Under the pieces are notes generated by a model that saw only the letters and a program-made list of their open reading frames with translations, was not told where the DNA came from and made no database searches. Below are positions 1 through 6,964 of a stretch of DNA of 9,635 nt, in pieces. The position numbers and the translations under genes were made by a program. Each line of letters begins with the position of its first letter. Positions within the stretch are counted from its first letter, which is position 1. Source of the stretch: Bacteroidota bacterium (GTDB lineage: Bacteria; Bacteroidota; Ignavibacteria; UBA10030; UBA6906); contig DPLS01000367.1 of assembly GCA_003541875.1 (NCBI GenBank), forward strand, positions 728 to 10,362, in the 5' to 3' direction.

Positions 1-935
1 TCGATGAAGATGATGCAGGGAGCGCTCTTCTTGCCTTGCTCGAACAAGTCGCGCACACGACTTGCGCCAACACCAACAAACATTTCGACGAAATCTGCGC
101 CGGAGATGGAAAAGAAGGGGACTCCCGCCTCTCCCGCAACTGCGCGGGCAAGCAGCGTTTTGCCCGTACCGGGAGGGCCAAGGAGCAAAACGCCCTTGGG
201 GATCTTCCCGCCGAGTTTCTGAAACTTCGACGGCTCTTTGAGGAACTCGATAATCTCCATCAGCTCCATCTTCGCCTCATCAGCACCGGCCACATCAAGG
301 AATGTCACTTTTACGGCGCCTTCGTTCAGCATCTTCGCGCGGCTTTTTCCGAAGGAAAAGATTCCTCTGGGCCCGCCGGCGCCCCCCTGCATCCGCCGCA
401 TGATGATAAGCCAAACGGCAAGCAACAGCACCCACGGAAGGAATGAGACGAGTGCGTTGATCCAGGTGTTGTCGTCCTTGACGATCGAGAACCGGATCTG
501 CTGCTTTGTCCATTCCTGAATTACGCTGCTGTCGATAAAAGGAAGTGTTAGTGTAAATTTCTGGAACGAGACATCTTTTCCACCACGGACAACAGTGCTC
601 GGGCTCTTCAGTTCCCCATCAAAGTCATAGTTTGTCAGTTCCGACTTCTTGATTGTTGCCTGAGCGATTTGTCCGCTCTTCAGCAACTGTTCATACTCGG
701 TGTAGGAGAGTTCGACCCTGGTTCCTTCTGCTCCCTTGAAGAGCGTCATCACGAGGAACACCAGAAGGATAATGGCGGACCAGCTCAGCACAACCTTGAG
801 AACTTTGTTCCAGTTGAAGTCGTCATCCGACTTGAATTGCTGGCCGCTACGGCGCGGCTTGCCCGGCCGCTGGAAGCTGCGGCGCTTCTCGGAGTCGCTT
901 CCTCGTTTATTGTCTGTTTTCTTCTGCTCTTCCAT
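1..935 (-). CDS. ftsH: ATP-dependent zinc metalloprotease FtsH, N-terminal part (runs off left edge)
   Basis: FtsH is a hexameric membrane AAA+ protease that extracts and degrades misfolded or short-lived membrane and cytosolic proteins. The visible 311 codons hold a charged basic cytoplasmic tail (residues 1-40), a first membrane helix (about 44-66), the periplasmic domain (about 70-160), a second membrane helix (about 161-180) and the start of the AAA+ domain. Seen directly: the DVAGADEAK box (214-222), Walker A GPPGTGKT (253-260) and the pore-loop MFVGVGA (285-291). The Walker B strand CIIFI is cut at the window edge, so the second half of the AAA+ domain and the HExxH protease domain lie outside. 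The start is the ATG at 935; a GAGAGGAG Shine-Dalgarno sits about 12 bases upstream, slightly far. It lies 28 bases after hpt and is probably co-transcribed with tilS and hpt. Confidence 0.97.
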   Translation of the reverse strand, partial: MEEQKKTDNKRGSDSEKRRSFQRPGKPRRSGQQFKSDDDFNWNKVLKVVLSWSAIILLVFLVMTLFKGAEGTRVELSYTEYEQLLKSGQIAQATIKKSELTNYDFDGELKSPSTVVRGGKDVSFQKFTLTLPFIDSSVIQEWTKQQIRFSIVKDDNTWINALVSFLPWVLLLAVWLIIMRRMQGGAGGPRGIFSFGKSRAKMLNEGAVKVTFLDVAGADEAKMELMEIIEFLKEPSKFQKLGGKIPKGVLLLGPPGTGKTLLARAVAGEAGVPFFSISGADFVEMFVGVGASRVRDLFEQGKKSAPCIIFI

Positions 936-963
936 GTACTGTGCTTGCTCCTCTCTTGGACGG

Positions 964-1524
964 CTACCGTGTAGTCGCCCTGCTCTCCTTGAGTCTATAG
1001 ATGTCTTTCAGGTTTCTCAACTTCTGTGCATAATCAAGGCCGTAACCGATCACAAAGTCCTTCGGGATCGTGAACCCGACATAGTCGATGTGAACGGCCG
1101 TCTTCACGGCCAGTTTCTTGTATAGCAATGTAACAATGCGGAACGATTTCGGGTTCTCTTTTTCGATCAGATGCTTCATATATTGCATCGAAAGCCCGGA
1201 ATCGACGATATCCTCGACAATGATAATGTCGCGCCCTTCAACCTGGCAGTTCAAGTCCTTCAGCAGCGTCACCTTCCCTGAGCTGATCTTGGCGTCGCCA
1301 TAGCTTGAGAGCTTCAGGAAGTCGACTTCGCAATCGATGGTGACTTCGCGGATCAGATCCGCAAAAAAAATAAATGAACCGTTGAGTACTCCGATGAATA
1401 CTGGAACGGTTCCCCTATAGTCTCTACTGATCTGTCGTGCAAGTTGTTTCACCCTCGTCTTGATCCGCCGCTCGCTGATCATCGTGGCGAAGGTGTCGCC
1501 GTTAATCCTGACCCTTTTTGCCAT
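964..1524 (-). CDS. hpt: Hypoxanthine phosphoribosyltransferase
   Basis: This cytosolic purine-salvage enzyme joins hypoxanthine (and often guanine) to PRPP to give IMP or GMP. The 186-residue product has the family's usual length. Visible motifs are [13 protein letters not shown] (about 47-59), the acidic PRPP-binding loop VEDIVDSG (103-110) and the C-terminal [12 protein letters not shown] base-binding segment. I chose the ATG at 1524, where the product begins MAKRVRI, because an AAAGGA ribosome site lies just upstream (AGGA then 3 bases). An in-frame ATG at 1554 would add ten residues lying wholly inside tilS and unlike the family. Even from 1524 the gene overlaps the tilS end by 23 bases, which fits translational coupling. 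tilS-hpt-ftsH is a classic gene neighbourhood and supports the call. The only real uncertainty is the start. Confidence 0.96.
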   Translation of the reverse strand: MAKRVRINGDTFATMISERRIKTRVKQLARQISRDYRGTVPVFIGVLNGSFIFFADLIREVTIDCEVDFLKLSSYGDAKISSGKVTLLKDLNCQVEGRDIIIVEDIVDSGLSMQYMKHLIEKENPKSFRIVTLLYKKLAVKTAVHIDYVGFTIPKDFVIGYGLDYAQKLRNLKDIYRLKESRATTR

Positions 1525-2926
1525 TCGTCCTTTCTGGTGTTCGTGCGAATTCAAGCTTCATAACGCGCTTCGTCTCCGATGTAATTTTGAATCGGTCGTC
1601 GATTCTCTGTCCGCACACCCACACAACCTGTCCATCCTTGGTTTCAAGAATGGGAATCTGGCGCTTCTCGTAAATCGGGATCTTTGCGTCGACAAAGAAA
1701 TCGCTGATCTTCTTTTTCGTCTTCATGCCGAGCGGAACGAACGAGTCCCCGTCACTCCAGGAGCGAAGGACCAGCTCGTTGGTCCTTACAGCATCGGCAT
1801 CAATGAACTCGGCGCCGCCGTTGTTGTTGAACTGAACGTTTTGTGTATCCACAACCTCTGAGGCGAACTTGAATTTGTCAAAATCATACCGTTGGTTTGT
1901 GTGCACGGTGATCTTGAAATCGCTCATCGGGTCCGCCTTGCGTATCACCAAGTTCTCCCGGTCACGGAACACCACATATTCTTTTGAGATTGCGACCCAC
2001 GAGCCTGTGAGCCCTTCGGTCAGGTCAAGGATGGCGTTGACCTGGTCGTAATCGAGCTTCCGGTGTGCAATCTGGTCTGCAGCAAGCATGATGATGTACT
2101 GTTGCAGCAGCATGGGATTGCTCCGCAGCCGGGCGATGGAAAGATGCAGCTCCTCGTCGGTCTTCTTCGCGACCAGGAGTTCGTAGCTCTGTCGTGCCGT
2201 GAACGTGAGGAATGCCTCCAGCTCCCGGAACAACTCAGCCGAACGGTTCAGTGTCGGGATGATGTTCGGGTTGATTTCTTTCTTTACCGGTGGCAGAATA
2301 TTGTGACGGATGAAATTCCTCGTGTAGTAGTCCTTCATGTTGGAGGAATCGGTCCTGAATGCCAGATGTTCCGCCCGTGCATATTCCTCGATTTCATCCC
2401 GCTGTGCGAACAATAGCGGACGGATGATTTTCCTGTCCTCGCGATAGACGGGAATTCCTGACAGCCCTTGCACCCCCGCTCCACGGAAGAGATTCAGGAG
2501 AATCGTCTCTGCGTTGTCGTCCGCGTTGTGCGCAGTGGCGATCTTATCGAACCCGCTTGAGACCAGCAACTTGTCAAAGAACTCGTAGCGCAGCTTGCGT
2601 GCCGCTTCCTGAATGCCCAGCTTCGTTTGCCGGGAGTACTCCGCAGTGTTTGCCCGCTCCACATAGAATTCAAACCCGTAGTGGCGTGCACGTTGTGCGA
2701 CAGTCTGTTCGTCTCCGTCAGATTCCGCGCCACGCAACTGATGGTTGAAGTGGGCGACGACAACCGTCAAGCCAAAGGCTTCCTGCTCTTTGGCAAGCAA
2801 GTCCAGGAGCACGATGGAATCGGCTCCCCCGCTGACCGCGGCGATGATCTTGTTCCGCTCCTCGATCAGGCGCCGCCGCCGACTGAACTCGTGAAACCGT
2901 GTTAAGAACGCACGCGACGAGAACAT
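1502..2926 (-). CDS. tilS: tRNA(Ile)-lysidine synthetase TilS
   Basis: TilS attaches lysine to C34 of tRNA-Ile2 with a CAU anticodon, using ATP, so that it reads AUA as isoleucine. The 474-residue protein has the N-terminal PP-loop ATPase motif SGGADS (32-37), then the TilS-type AHNADDNAET segment (132-141) and LFRGAG (146-151), the SSN...RNFIRHNILP signature (194-212), and a typical C-terminal domain around residues 392-460 that includes KKISDFFVDAKIP. In the central motif N and N replace the more usual H and Q (AHHxDDQxET); the two Asp and the Glu are kept, so I expect activity. An AAAGGA box is only 2 bases from the ATG at 2926, closer than ideal, but no better in-frame start is visible. 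It is the first protein gene of the leftward tilS-hpt-ftsH cluster. Confidence 0.96.
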   Translation of the reverse strand: MFSSRAFLTRFHEFSRRRRLIEERNKIIAAVSGGADSIVLLDLLAKEQEAFGLTVVVAHFNHQLRGAESDGDEQTVAQRARHYGFEFYVERANTAEYSRQTKLGIQEAARKLRYEFFDKLLVSSGFDKIATAHNADDNAETILLNLFRGAGVQGLSGIPVYREDRKIIRPLLFAQRDEIEEYARAEHLAFRTDSSNMKDYYTRNFIRHNILPPVKKEINPNIIPTLNRSAELFRELEAFLTFTARQSYELLVAKKTDEELHLSIARLRSNPMLLQQYIIMLAADQIAHRKLDYDQVNAILDLTEGLTGSWVAISKEYVVFRDRENLVIRKADPMSDFKITVHTNQRYDFDKFKFASEVVDTQNVQFNNNGGAEFIDADAVRTNELVLRSWSDGDSFVPLGMKTKKKISDFFVDAKIPIYEKRQIPILETKDGQVVWVCGQRIDDRFKITSETKRVMKLEFARTPERTNGKKGQD

Positions 2927-2944
2927 GGTCCTTTGTGGTCACCC

Positions 2945-3012
2945 CTTAGAAAAAAAATCCCCTGTATGTTGAACGGCATCGCCGCGGACGAACGAAGGCA
3001 TTTCCCACAGGG
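2945..3012 (-). terminator. Terminator-like hairpin with T8 tract in the tilS leader
   Basis: Read on the minus strand, an arm CCCTGT (3012-3007) can pair with ACAGGG (2966-2961). A flanking G-T wobble may extend the stem to 7 bp. The long loop contains a small inner hairpin, CGGC-GAT-GCCG. The 3' arm is followed by GA and eight T residues. It lies between the tRNA and tilS, so it could end tRNA transcripts or attenuate transcription into tilS. The loop of about 40 bases is larger than in a standard intrinsic terminator, so confidence is modest. Folding energy was not computed. Confidence 0.4.
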
Positions 3013-3020
3013 TCTACGGG

Positions 3021-3051
3021 AAGATAACCAGCGACGCTCGTTGCCTGTCAA
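3021..3051 (-). promoter_or_regulatory. Candidate promoter for tilS-hpt-ftsH
   Basis: On the minus strand a perfect -35 TTGACA (3051-3046) is followed after 18 bases by TTATCT (3027-3022), or after 19 by TATCTT (3026-3021). Transcription would begin near 3013 and give a leader of about 85 bases before tilS. That leader would start almost exactly at the first arm of the terminator-like hairpin at 2945-3012. It is the best match to a consensus -35 box in the window. Confidence 0.5.
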
Positions 3052-3076
3052 GGGGAGTGAGACCGATTGTCCGATG

Positions 3077-3150
3077 TAGCGGGAGAGGGACTCGAACCCC
3101 CGACCTACGGATTATGATTCCGACGCTCTAACCAGCTGAGCTATCCCGCC
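3077..3150 (-). tRNA. tRNA-Met (elongator, anticodon CAU)
   Basis: The 74 bases fold as a full cloverleaf: acceptor GGCGGGA with TCCCGCT (G1-U72 wobble), D-arm GCTC/GAGC, anticodon stem TCGGA/TCCGT with an outer T-T mismatch, loop ATCATAA giving anticodon CAU, and T-arm GGGGG/CCCTC with loop TTCGAGT. Discriminator is A73. CCA is not encoded (the next bases are CA then T), so a CCA-adding enzyme is needed. CAU could be initiator Met, elongator Met or Ile2. The G1-U72 pair, the acceptor GGCGG...CCGCTA and the T-arm closely resemble the Bacillus subtilis elongator tRNA-Met as I recall it. The C4-G69/C5-G68 pairs that favour TilS recognition in E. coli tRNA-Ile2 are absent (G4-C69, G5-C68). I therefore call elongator Met, with Ile2 as the less likely alternative. 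Confidence 0.92.
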
Positions 3151-3184
3151 ATGTAGGTTGCACATGCGGCTCAAATGCTTGAAA

Positions 3185-3213
3185 AATATACCACTAATTG
3201 AATAAAAGAGCAA
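3185..3213 (-). promoter_or_regulatory. Candidate promoter of the tRNA-Met gene
   Basis: On the minus strand, TTGCTC (3213-3208) and TATATT (3190-3185) are exactly 17 bases apart. The -10 box matches TATAAT at five of six positions and the -35 matches TTGACA at three. A start near 3178 would leave a short 5' leader before the tRNA at 3150, which RNase P would remove. It overlaps the region that must also hold the control signals of the divergent hpnC gene. Confidence 0.5.
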
Positions 3214-3230
3214 GCTGACCTTGGGGCGGA

Positions 3231-3263
3231 ATGATGTTAAGCACATTGAATTTGGAGGGGTGA
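3231..3263 (+). other. Possible 10-codon upstream ORF before hpnC
   Basis: A short ORF with two tandem ATG codons encodes MMLSTLNLEG. Its TGA abuts the ATG of the next short ORF (TGAATG). A GGGGCGGA purine run lies directly before it. It is not in the hpnC frame. It may be chance or a leader peptide; no homology is recognised. Confidence 0.2.
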
Positions 3264-3377
3264 ATGAATATATTCCTTCGCACTGTTCGACTGACCACTC
3301 TATCTCCGAGCAAATGGTTTCCTCTGCAACTGGCAGTACCCACCAATCGGCGTCATTTGGACACCCACACTCAGTAG
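3264..3377 (+). other. Possible 37-codon upstream ORF overlapping the hpnC start
   Basis: The ATG at 3264 has a strong Shine-Dalgarno (GGAGGGG at 3254-3260, about 5 bases from the ATG), clearly better than anything before the hpnC starts. The 37-residue product begins MNIFLRTVRL, is basic and has no recognised domain. The ORF ends inside hpnC in another frame. It may be a real leader ORF, or the true hpnC start separated from the main frame by a sequence error; the bases alone cannot decide. Confidence 0.25.
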
Positions 3378-4216
3378 ATGAGTCGTTTGAGTTCTGTGAG
3401 CGACTTGCCAGATCGCACTACGAGAACTTTCCCGTGGCGTCTTTGTTCGTCCCCAAAGAGAAACGACGCTATGTCTGGAGTATCTATGCTTTTGCCCGCG
3501 TTGCTGACGACCTCGCAGACGAAGGAGATACGCCTCCGCAACGTCGGCTTGAGCAACTTGCTAGATGGGGAGAGTATCTGGATGAATGCTACGAGTCAAA
3601 ACCATCCCATCCAATATTCATTGCCTTGGGAAGGACGGTGCAGCGTTTCAACATTCCCAAGGAACTACTGGCCAACCTCCTGACCGCGTTCCGGATGGAC
3701 GTCACGCAAAAAAGGTTCGGCACCTTCAACGACCTACTCTATTATTGCAGTCACTCAGCGAACCCCATTGGCCAGCTCGTGCTCCACATATTTGGTAATG
3801 CCACAGAGCGCAATGTTGCCCTTTCCGATAACATATGCACTGCACTCCAGTTGGCGAACTTCTGGCAGGATGTTGTTGTGGATCTGCAGAAAGGACGGCT
3901 CTATATCCCGCTTGAAGATTGCAAGCGATTTGGGTATACTGAACATGAAGTTGAGTGCCGTGTCGTGGATGATCGCTTTCGGAAGCTGATGGAATTTGAG
4001 GTGAGCCGGACGAGGGACCTTTTTGTGGCGGGAAAACCGTTGCTGAAGGAGGCAGTTCCGGCACTTCACCGGGAGTTGAGTCTCACGTGGCACGGTGGGA
4101 TGAGAATCTTGGAGAAGATCGAAAGCCTTGACTACGATGTGTTGCATAGCCGCCCCGCGCTTTCTTTTATGGATAAGTTGACTATCTTGAGTACTTCGTT
4201 GTTACGAATGACATGA
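3314..4216 (+). CDS. hpnC: Squalene synthase HpnC (hydroxysqualene synthase)
   Basis: HpnC belongs to the trans-isoprenyl diphosphate (squalene/phytoene) synthase family and converts presqualene diphosphate to hydroxysqualene. Numbered from the ATG at 3314 (300 residues), it has the HpnC-typical HYENFPVAS segment (35-43), the first Asp-rich motif DDLAD (65-69), and the second in NFWQDVVVD (182-190) followed by KGRLYIP. Family similarity begins only near residue 20. The frame stays open upstream to a TTG at 3221, which would add 31 unfamiliar residues; neither start has a good ribosome site, and I prefer the ATG. The stop overlaps the hpnD start by ATGA, so the two are translationally coupled. 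The FWQDVVVD form of the second motif separates it from HpnD and from phytoene synthase CrtB. Confidence 0.92.
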   Translation: MVSSATGSTHQSASFGHPHSVDESFEFCERLARSHYENFPVASLFVPKEKRRYVWSIYAFARVADDLADEGDTPPQRRLEQLARWGEYLDECYESKPSHPIFIALGRTVQRFNIPKELLANLLTAFRMDVTQKRFGTFNDLLYYCSHSANPIGQLVLHIFGNATERNVALSDNICTALQLANFWQDVVVDLQKGRLYIPLEDCKRFGYTEHEVECRVVDDRFRKLMEFEVSRTRDLFVAGKPLLKEAVPALHRELSLTWHGGMRILEKIESLDYDVLHSRPALSFMDKLTILSTSLLRMT

Positions 4217-5094
4217 GTTCCATCGCAGTGACAATCACGAAGAGCAGCCACACGAGCTTTTACTACTCGTTTGCCGTGCTGCCCAAGCACAAGCGCGAGG
4301 CGATTAGTGCTGTGTATGCGTTCTGTCGCTACACGGATGATATTGTTGATGAGGGAACGGACCAACGTCGAAAGGTTGTACTCCTCCGAAAATGGCGGAT
4401 GGAACTGGGTCAGGCGCTTCGTGGAAATTCGACATATCCCCTGCTCAATCAGTTGAGTGCGACCGCACGGAAGTTCAATATTCCGGTCGATCACTTCTAC
4501 GACCTGATTCGGGGGATGGAGATGGACCTGGACAAGACCAGGTATGAATCGTTCGATGAGCTCCGTGACTACTGCTACCTTGTCGCTTCCACGGTCGGGT
4601 TGATGTGCAGACAAATCTTCGGTTACAAGAATGAGTCGACTCGTGAGTATGCGATCAACCTTGGCATTGCACTTCAGCTCACAAATATTCTCCGGGACGT
4701 AAAGGACGATGCGCGCAAGGGACGCATTTACATTCCGCAAGAGGATCTTCGCCGGTTCGGGTATAGCGAAGAGGATCTCCTTGCTGGGCGGTACACACCC
4801 GCCTTTGTGAACCTTATGCGTTTTGAGAGTGAGCGGGCGCGTCAGTACTTTGACGCGGCCAGGAATGCACTGAAGGACGAGGACAAATACTATTTCTTTG
4901 CTGCACGTATCATGTGGTCCATCTATGCCCATCTTCTGCGACGCATCGAGCGATCTGAATACAACGTGTTCGTGCGCCGCATCTCGCTCCCGCGAGTTTT
5001 GAAACTTCTTATTGCCTTCCGGTACTGGCTCAGTCACCAGTTAAAGTATTCTCGATTCCAGAACGAGGGTGTCGCTCTCCTTACCTTAAACTGA
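4213..5094 (+). CDS. hpnD: Presqualene diphosphate synthase HpnD
   Basis: HpnD condenses two farnesyl diphosphates into presqualene diphosphate, the first committed step of bacterial squalene synthesis. The 293-residue product shows the family start SFYYSFAVLPKHKREAISAV (15-34), the first Asp-rich motif DDIVDE (42-47) and the second in LTNILRDVKDD (156-166), followed by ARKGRIYIPQEDL. This LRDVxxD form is shared with CrtB-type phytoene synthases, so sequence alone leaves a small chance of phytoene synthase; the flanking hpnC and hpnE make squalene much more likely. The ATG lies in the last codons of hpnC (ATGA overlap) and has no visible Shine-Dalgarno, which suggests re-initiation by ribosomes finishing hpnC. 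An unbroken 301-codon antisense frame over the gene is judged an artefact. Confidence 0.95.
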   Translation: MSSIAVTITKSSHTSFYYSFAVLPKHKREAISAVYAFCRYTDDIVDEGTDQRRKVVLLRKWRMELGQALRGNSTYPLLNQLSATARKFNIPVDHFYDLIRGMEMDLDKTRYESFDELRDYCYLVASTVGLMCRQIFGYKNESTREYAINLGIALQLTNILRDVKDDARKGRIYIPQEDLRRFGYSEEDLLAGRYTPAFVNLMRFESERARQYFDAARNALKDEDKYYFFAARIMWSIYAHLLRRIERSEYNVFVRRISLPRVLKLLIAFRYWLSHQLKYSRFQNEGVALLTLN

Positions 5095-5097
5095 GGT

Positions 5098-6432
5098 ATG
5101 TCCAGACACGTTGCTGTTGTTGGCGGTGGGCTCAGCGGCCTTGCTGCCGGTGTTGAGCTTGTCTCTCGCGGTATTCGCGTAACCCTTCTTGAGCAGAAGC
5201 CTGCGCTTGGCGGTCGTGCCTACTCATTCAGAGACAGTGTTACCGGCGATACGATCGACAACGGTCAGCATGTTCTGATCGCCGGCTACGGCCGCACGAT
5301 GCGCTTCCTTGAGACGATTGGCACTCGGGAGTTTGTCCGCGTGCAGCACACCCCATCACTCATGTTTCACCATCCTCAACGCGGCTTCTGCGAGTTTCGC
5401 CTCCCATTGCTACCTACCCCATTCAACTTGCTCATTGGTATTCTGGGCTGTGCACTCTTTTCATTTCGTGATAGGATGAGCCTCCTGCACGCAGGACTTT
5501 CTCTCCGCGCACTGAGGAAGATGGACAAGCAGCGCCTTGCGGGTCAAACGGTTGAAGAATGGCTGAAGTCTGTAGGACAATCTGCCGAATGCATCAGGTC
5601 GTTCTGGGAACCGATTGCCGTCTCGATTATGAATGAGAGGATCGAGAAGGCATCGGCGTTCGTGTTTGTAGAAGCGATGCGAACGGCGTTTCTCGGTGGC
5701 TCGCGGAGCGCTGCGCTTGCCATTCCGTCTGTCGGGCTCAGTCAGCTCTATGTGGAGGGTGCAAGAAAGTTTGTTACTCTCCGCGGAGGCGAGATTCGAT
5801 GCAATGCCGATGTCGTAGAGGTGGTTCTCGAAAACGAGATTGCCGCAGGTGTCAGATTGCGTGACAGTACGTTTGTCGCAGCCGATGCCGTGGTGCTGAC
5901 GGTCCCCGCCAACAAACTTGTTCCCATACTCTCGGCACAGCTCAAGAAACAGCTATCTCAAGTCATCGCTATCGACGTCGCACCGATAGTCTCAATACAT
6001 CTCTGGTTCAAGCAGGAGTTTATGCCGCACGAATCTGTCGGATTGATCGGGAGACGAATCCAGTGGCTTTTCAACAGGAGACTGATCAATGGGGAAGAGG
6101 GTGAGGGATCACATGTCTCGGCAGTCATCAGCGGGGGACATGAGTTCATTGGAAAGACAAAGGATGATCTCGTGAAGATCGCGGTAGATGACATTCGCTC
6201 TCTCTATCCTGTCCTATGTGAAGAACCCTGCCATGCAGTCGTCATCAGAGAAAAGAGTGCCACCTACTCGTCCAGTCCACTAACCGAGCCGTTGCGTCCA
6301 CGAGCGAAGACAGAAATCCCGAACTTGTTCCTCGCGGGTGATTGGACGGCCACCGGATATCCGGCTACGATTGAAGGGGCGGTTCTCAGTGCGGAACTGG
6401 CAACAAAATCGGTTCTTGAGTACCTCAAGTAA
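5098..6432 (+). CDS. hpnE: Hydroxysqualene dehydroxylase HpnE (FAD-dependent)
   Basis: HpnE removes the hydroxyl of hydroxysqualene to give squalene, the last step of the HpnCDE route, using reduced FAD. The 444-residue protein is an amine oxidase/phytoene desaturase-type flavoprotein. Visible features are the N-terminal dinucleotide-binding motif VVGGGLSGLAAG (7-18) with acidic E32 at the end of strand 2, GGRAYSF (38-44), the HpnE-typical DNGQHVLI (54-61), and the C-terminal FAD-contacting segment LFLAGDWTATGYPATIEGA (410-428). It starts 3 bases after the hpnD stop; the nearby GAGG is too close to the ATG to be a normal ribosome site, so coupled translation is likely. A carotenoid desaturase is the alternative, less likely because of the partners and the DNGQH motif. 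Confidence 0.95.
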   Translation: MSRHVAVVGGGLSGLAAGVELVSRGIRVTLLEQKPALGGRAYSFRDSVTGDTIDNGQHVLIAGYGRTMRFLETIGTREFVRVQHTPSLMFHHPQRGFCEFRLPLLPTPFNLLIGILGCALFSFRDRMSLLHAGLSLRALRKMDKQRLAGQTVEEWLKSVGQSAECIRSFWEPIAVSIMNERIEKASAFVFVEAMRTAFLGGSRSAALAIPSVGLSQLYVEGARKFVTLRGGEIRCNADVVEVVLENEIAAGVRLRDSTFVAADAVVLTVPANKLVPILSAQLKKQLSQVIAIDVAPIVSIHLWFKQEFMPHESVGLIGRRIQWLFNRRLINGEEGEGSHVSAVISGGHEFIGKTKDDLVKIAVDDIRSLYPVLCEEPCHAVVIREKSATYSSSPLTEPLRPRAKTEIPNLFLAGDWTATGYPATIEGAVLSAELATKSVLEYLK

Positions 6433-6524
6433 ACGATGCCTCTTGAATTCGGCGTTGCATTGATTTTGTGGATTGAATTACGGATATTTTCCTATGATTT
6501 TCACGTGCAGGGACGGCAGAAGCT

Positions 6525-6899
6525 ATGCTTGAAGACAAGCTGGTCTTGTTGGTGGATGATGAGCAGTCGCTGCTCAAGGCGACCTCCATTGGACTGAAGG
6601 ATCGCGGCTTCAAAGTGCACACAGCCGAGTCGGGTGAATTGGCAATCAAAGCCATCCAGAGCTTGAAGCCGAACATCGTGGTGTCGGATCTTGCAATGCC
6701 GGGAATGAACGGATTCGAGCTCTACCAGGAAGTGAAGAAGAGTCCGGAGTACACAGCGTTACCGTTCATTTTTCTGACGGCAGTCGACGACTTCTATGCC
6801 AAGAAGTTTGGCAGGGAACTCGGTGGCGCTGCATATATCACGAAGCCTGTTGACCTGGACGAGCTTGAACAGATCCTAAGAGAAAAAATGGGCGAGTAA
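6525..6899 (+). CDS. Stand-alone response regulator receiver protein (CheY-like)
   Basis: The 124 residues form one receiver domain with no output domain. Conserved positions are present: acidic pair D11/D12, phospho-acceptor D55 in VVSDLAMPGMNG, T85 in the FLTA strand and K107 in the TKPVD turn. Such proteins act by phosphorylation-dependent protein contacts or as phosphorelay intermediates. No histidine kinase is in the window, so partner and output are unknown. The gene stands 92 bases after hpnE and is followed by a terminator-like hairpin, so it is probably its own unit or the end of the hpn transcript. The ATG at 6525 has only a weak AGGGA or AGAAG purine box upstream. The receiver-domain call is firm; the role is open. 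Confidence 0.95.
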   Translation: MLEDKLVLLVDDEQSLLKATSIGLKDRGFKVHTAESGELAIKAIQSLKPNIVVSDLAMPGMNGFELYQEVKKSPEYTALPFIFLTAVDDFYAKKFGRELGGAAYITKPVDLDELEQILREKMGE

Positions 6900-6934
6900 C
6901 AATTCTGCTTGTTGGAGATTCCAAGGACCTATCC

Positions 6935-6961
6935 GATCCCGTGTCTCGTGCGGGATTTTTT
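6935..6961 (+). terminator. Rho-independent terminator-like hairpin after the receiver gene
   Basis: ATCCCG (6936-6941) pairs perfectly with CGGGAT (6951-6956). Wobble pairs on both sides extend the stem to about 8 bp around a small loop, and the hairpin runs into six T residues (6956-6961). It is 36 bases after the receiver gene stop. It ends only 3 bases before the ATG of the following membrane protein, and its 3' arm contains that gene's likely GGGA ribosome site. Confidence 0.65.
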
Positions 6962-6964
6962 GTA

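Noticed and set aside
36..446. 136-codon plus-strand frame opposite ftsH
   Set aside because: The minus strand here encodes the highly conserved FtsH AAA+ start, so this is a shadow.
3077..3150. Reading the CAU tRNA as tRNA-Ile2, the TilS substrate
   Set aside because: G1-U72 and G4-C69/G5-C68 in the acceptor and the overall likeness to elongator tRNA-Met speak against it; kept only as a minor alternative.
3755..4147. 130-codon antisense frame within hpnC
   Set aside because: It is fully contained in a recognised gene on the other strand, with no domain similarity.
4132..5037. Unbroken 301-codon antisense reading frame over hpnD
   Set aside because: It mirrors a well-supported gene, has no recognisable domain or ribosome site, and is best explained by the codon usage of hpnD.
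6443..6480. Repeated TTGAATT words and a TATTTT box before the receiver gene
   Set aside because: Two short AT-rich words 30 bases apart and a poorly spaced -35/-10 pair are too weak to call a promoter or operator.
6941..6964. GTG start eight codons upstream of the first acyltransferase
   Set aside because: It lies inside a terminator-like hairpin and has no Shine-Dalgarno at a usable distance.
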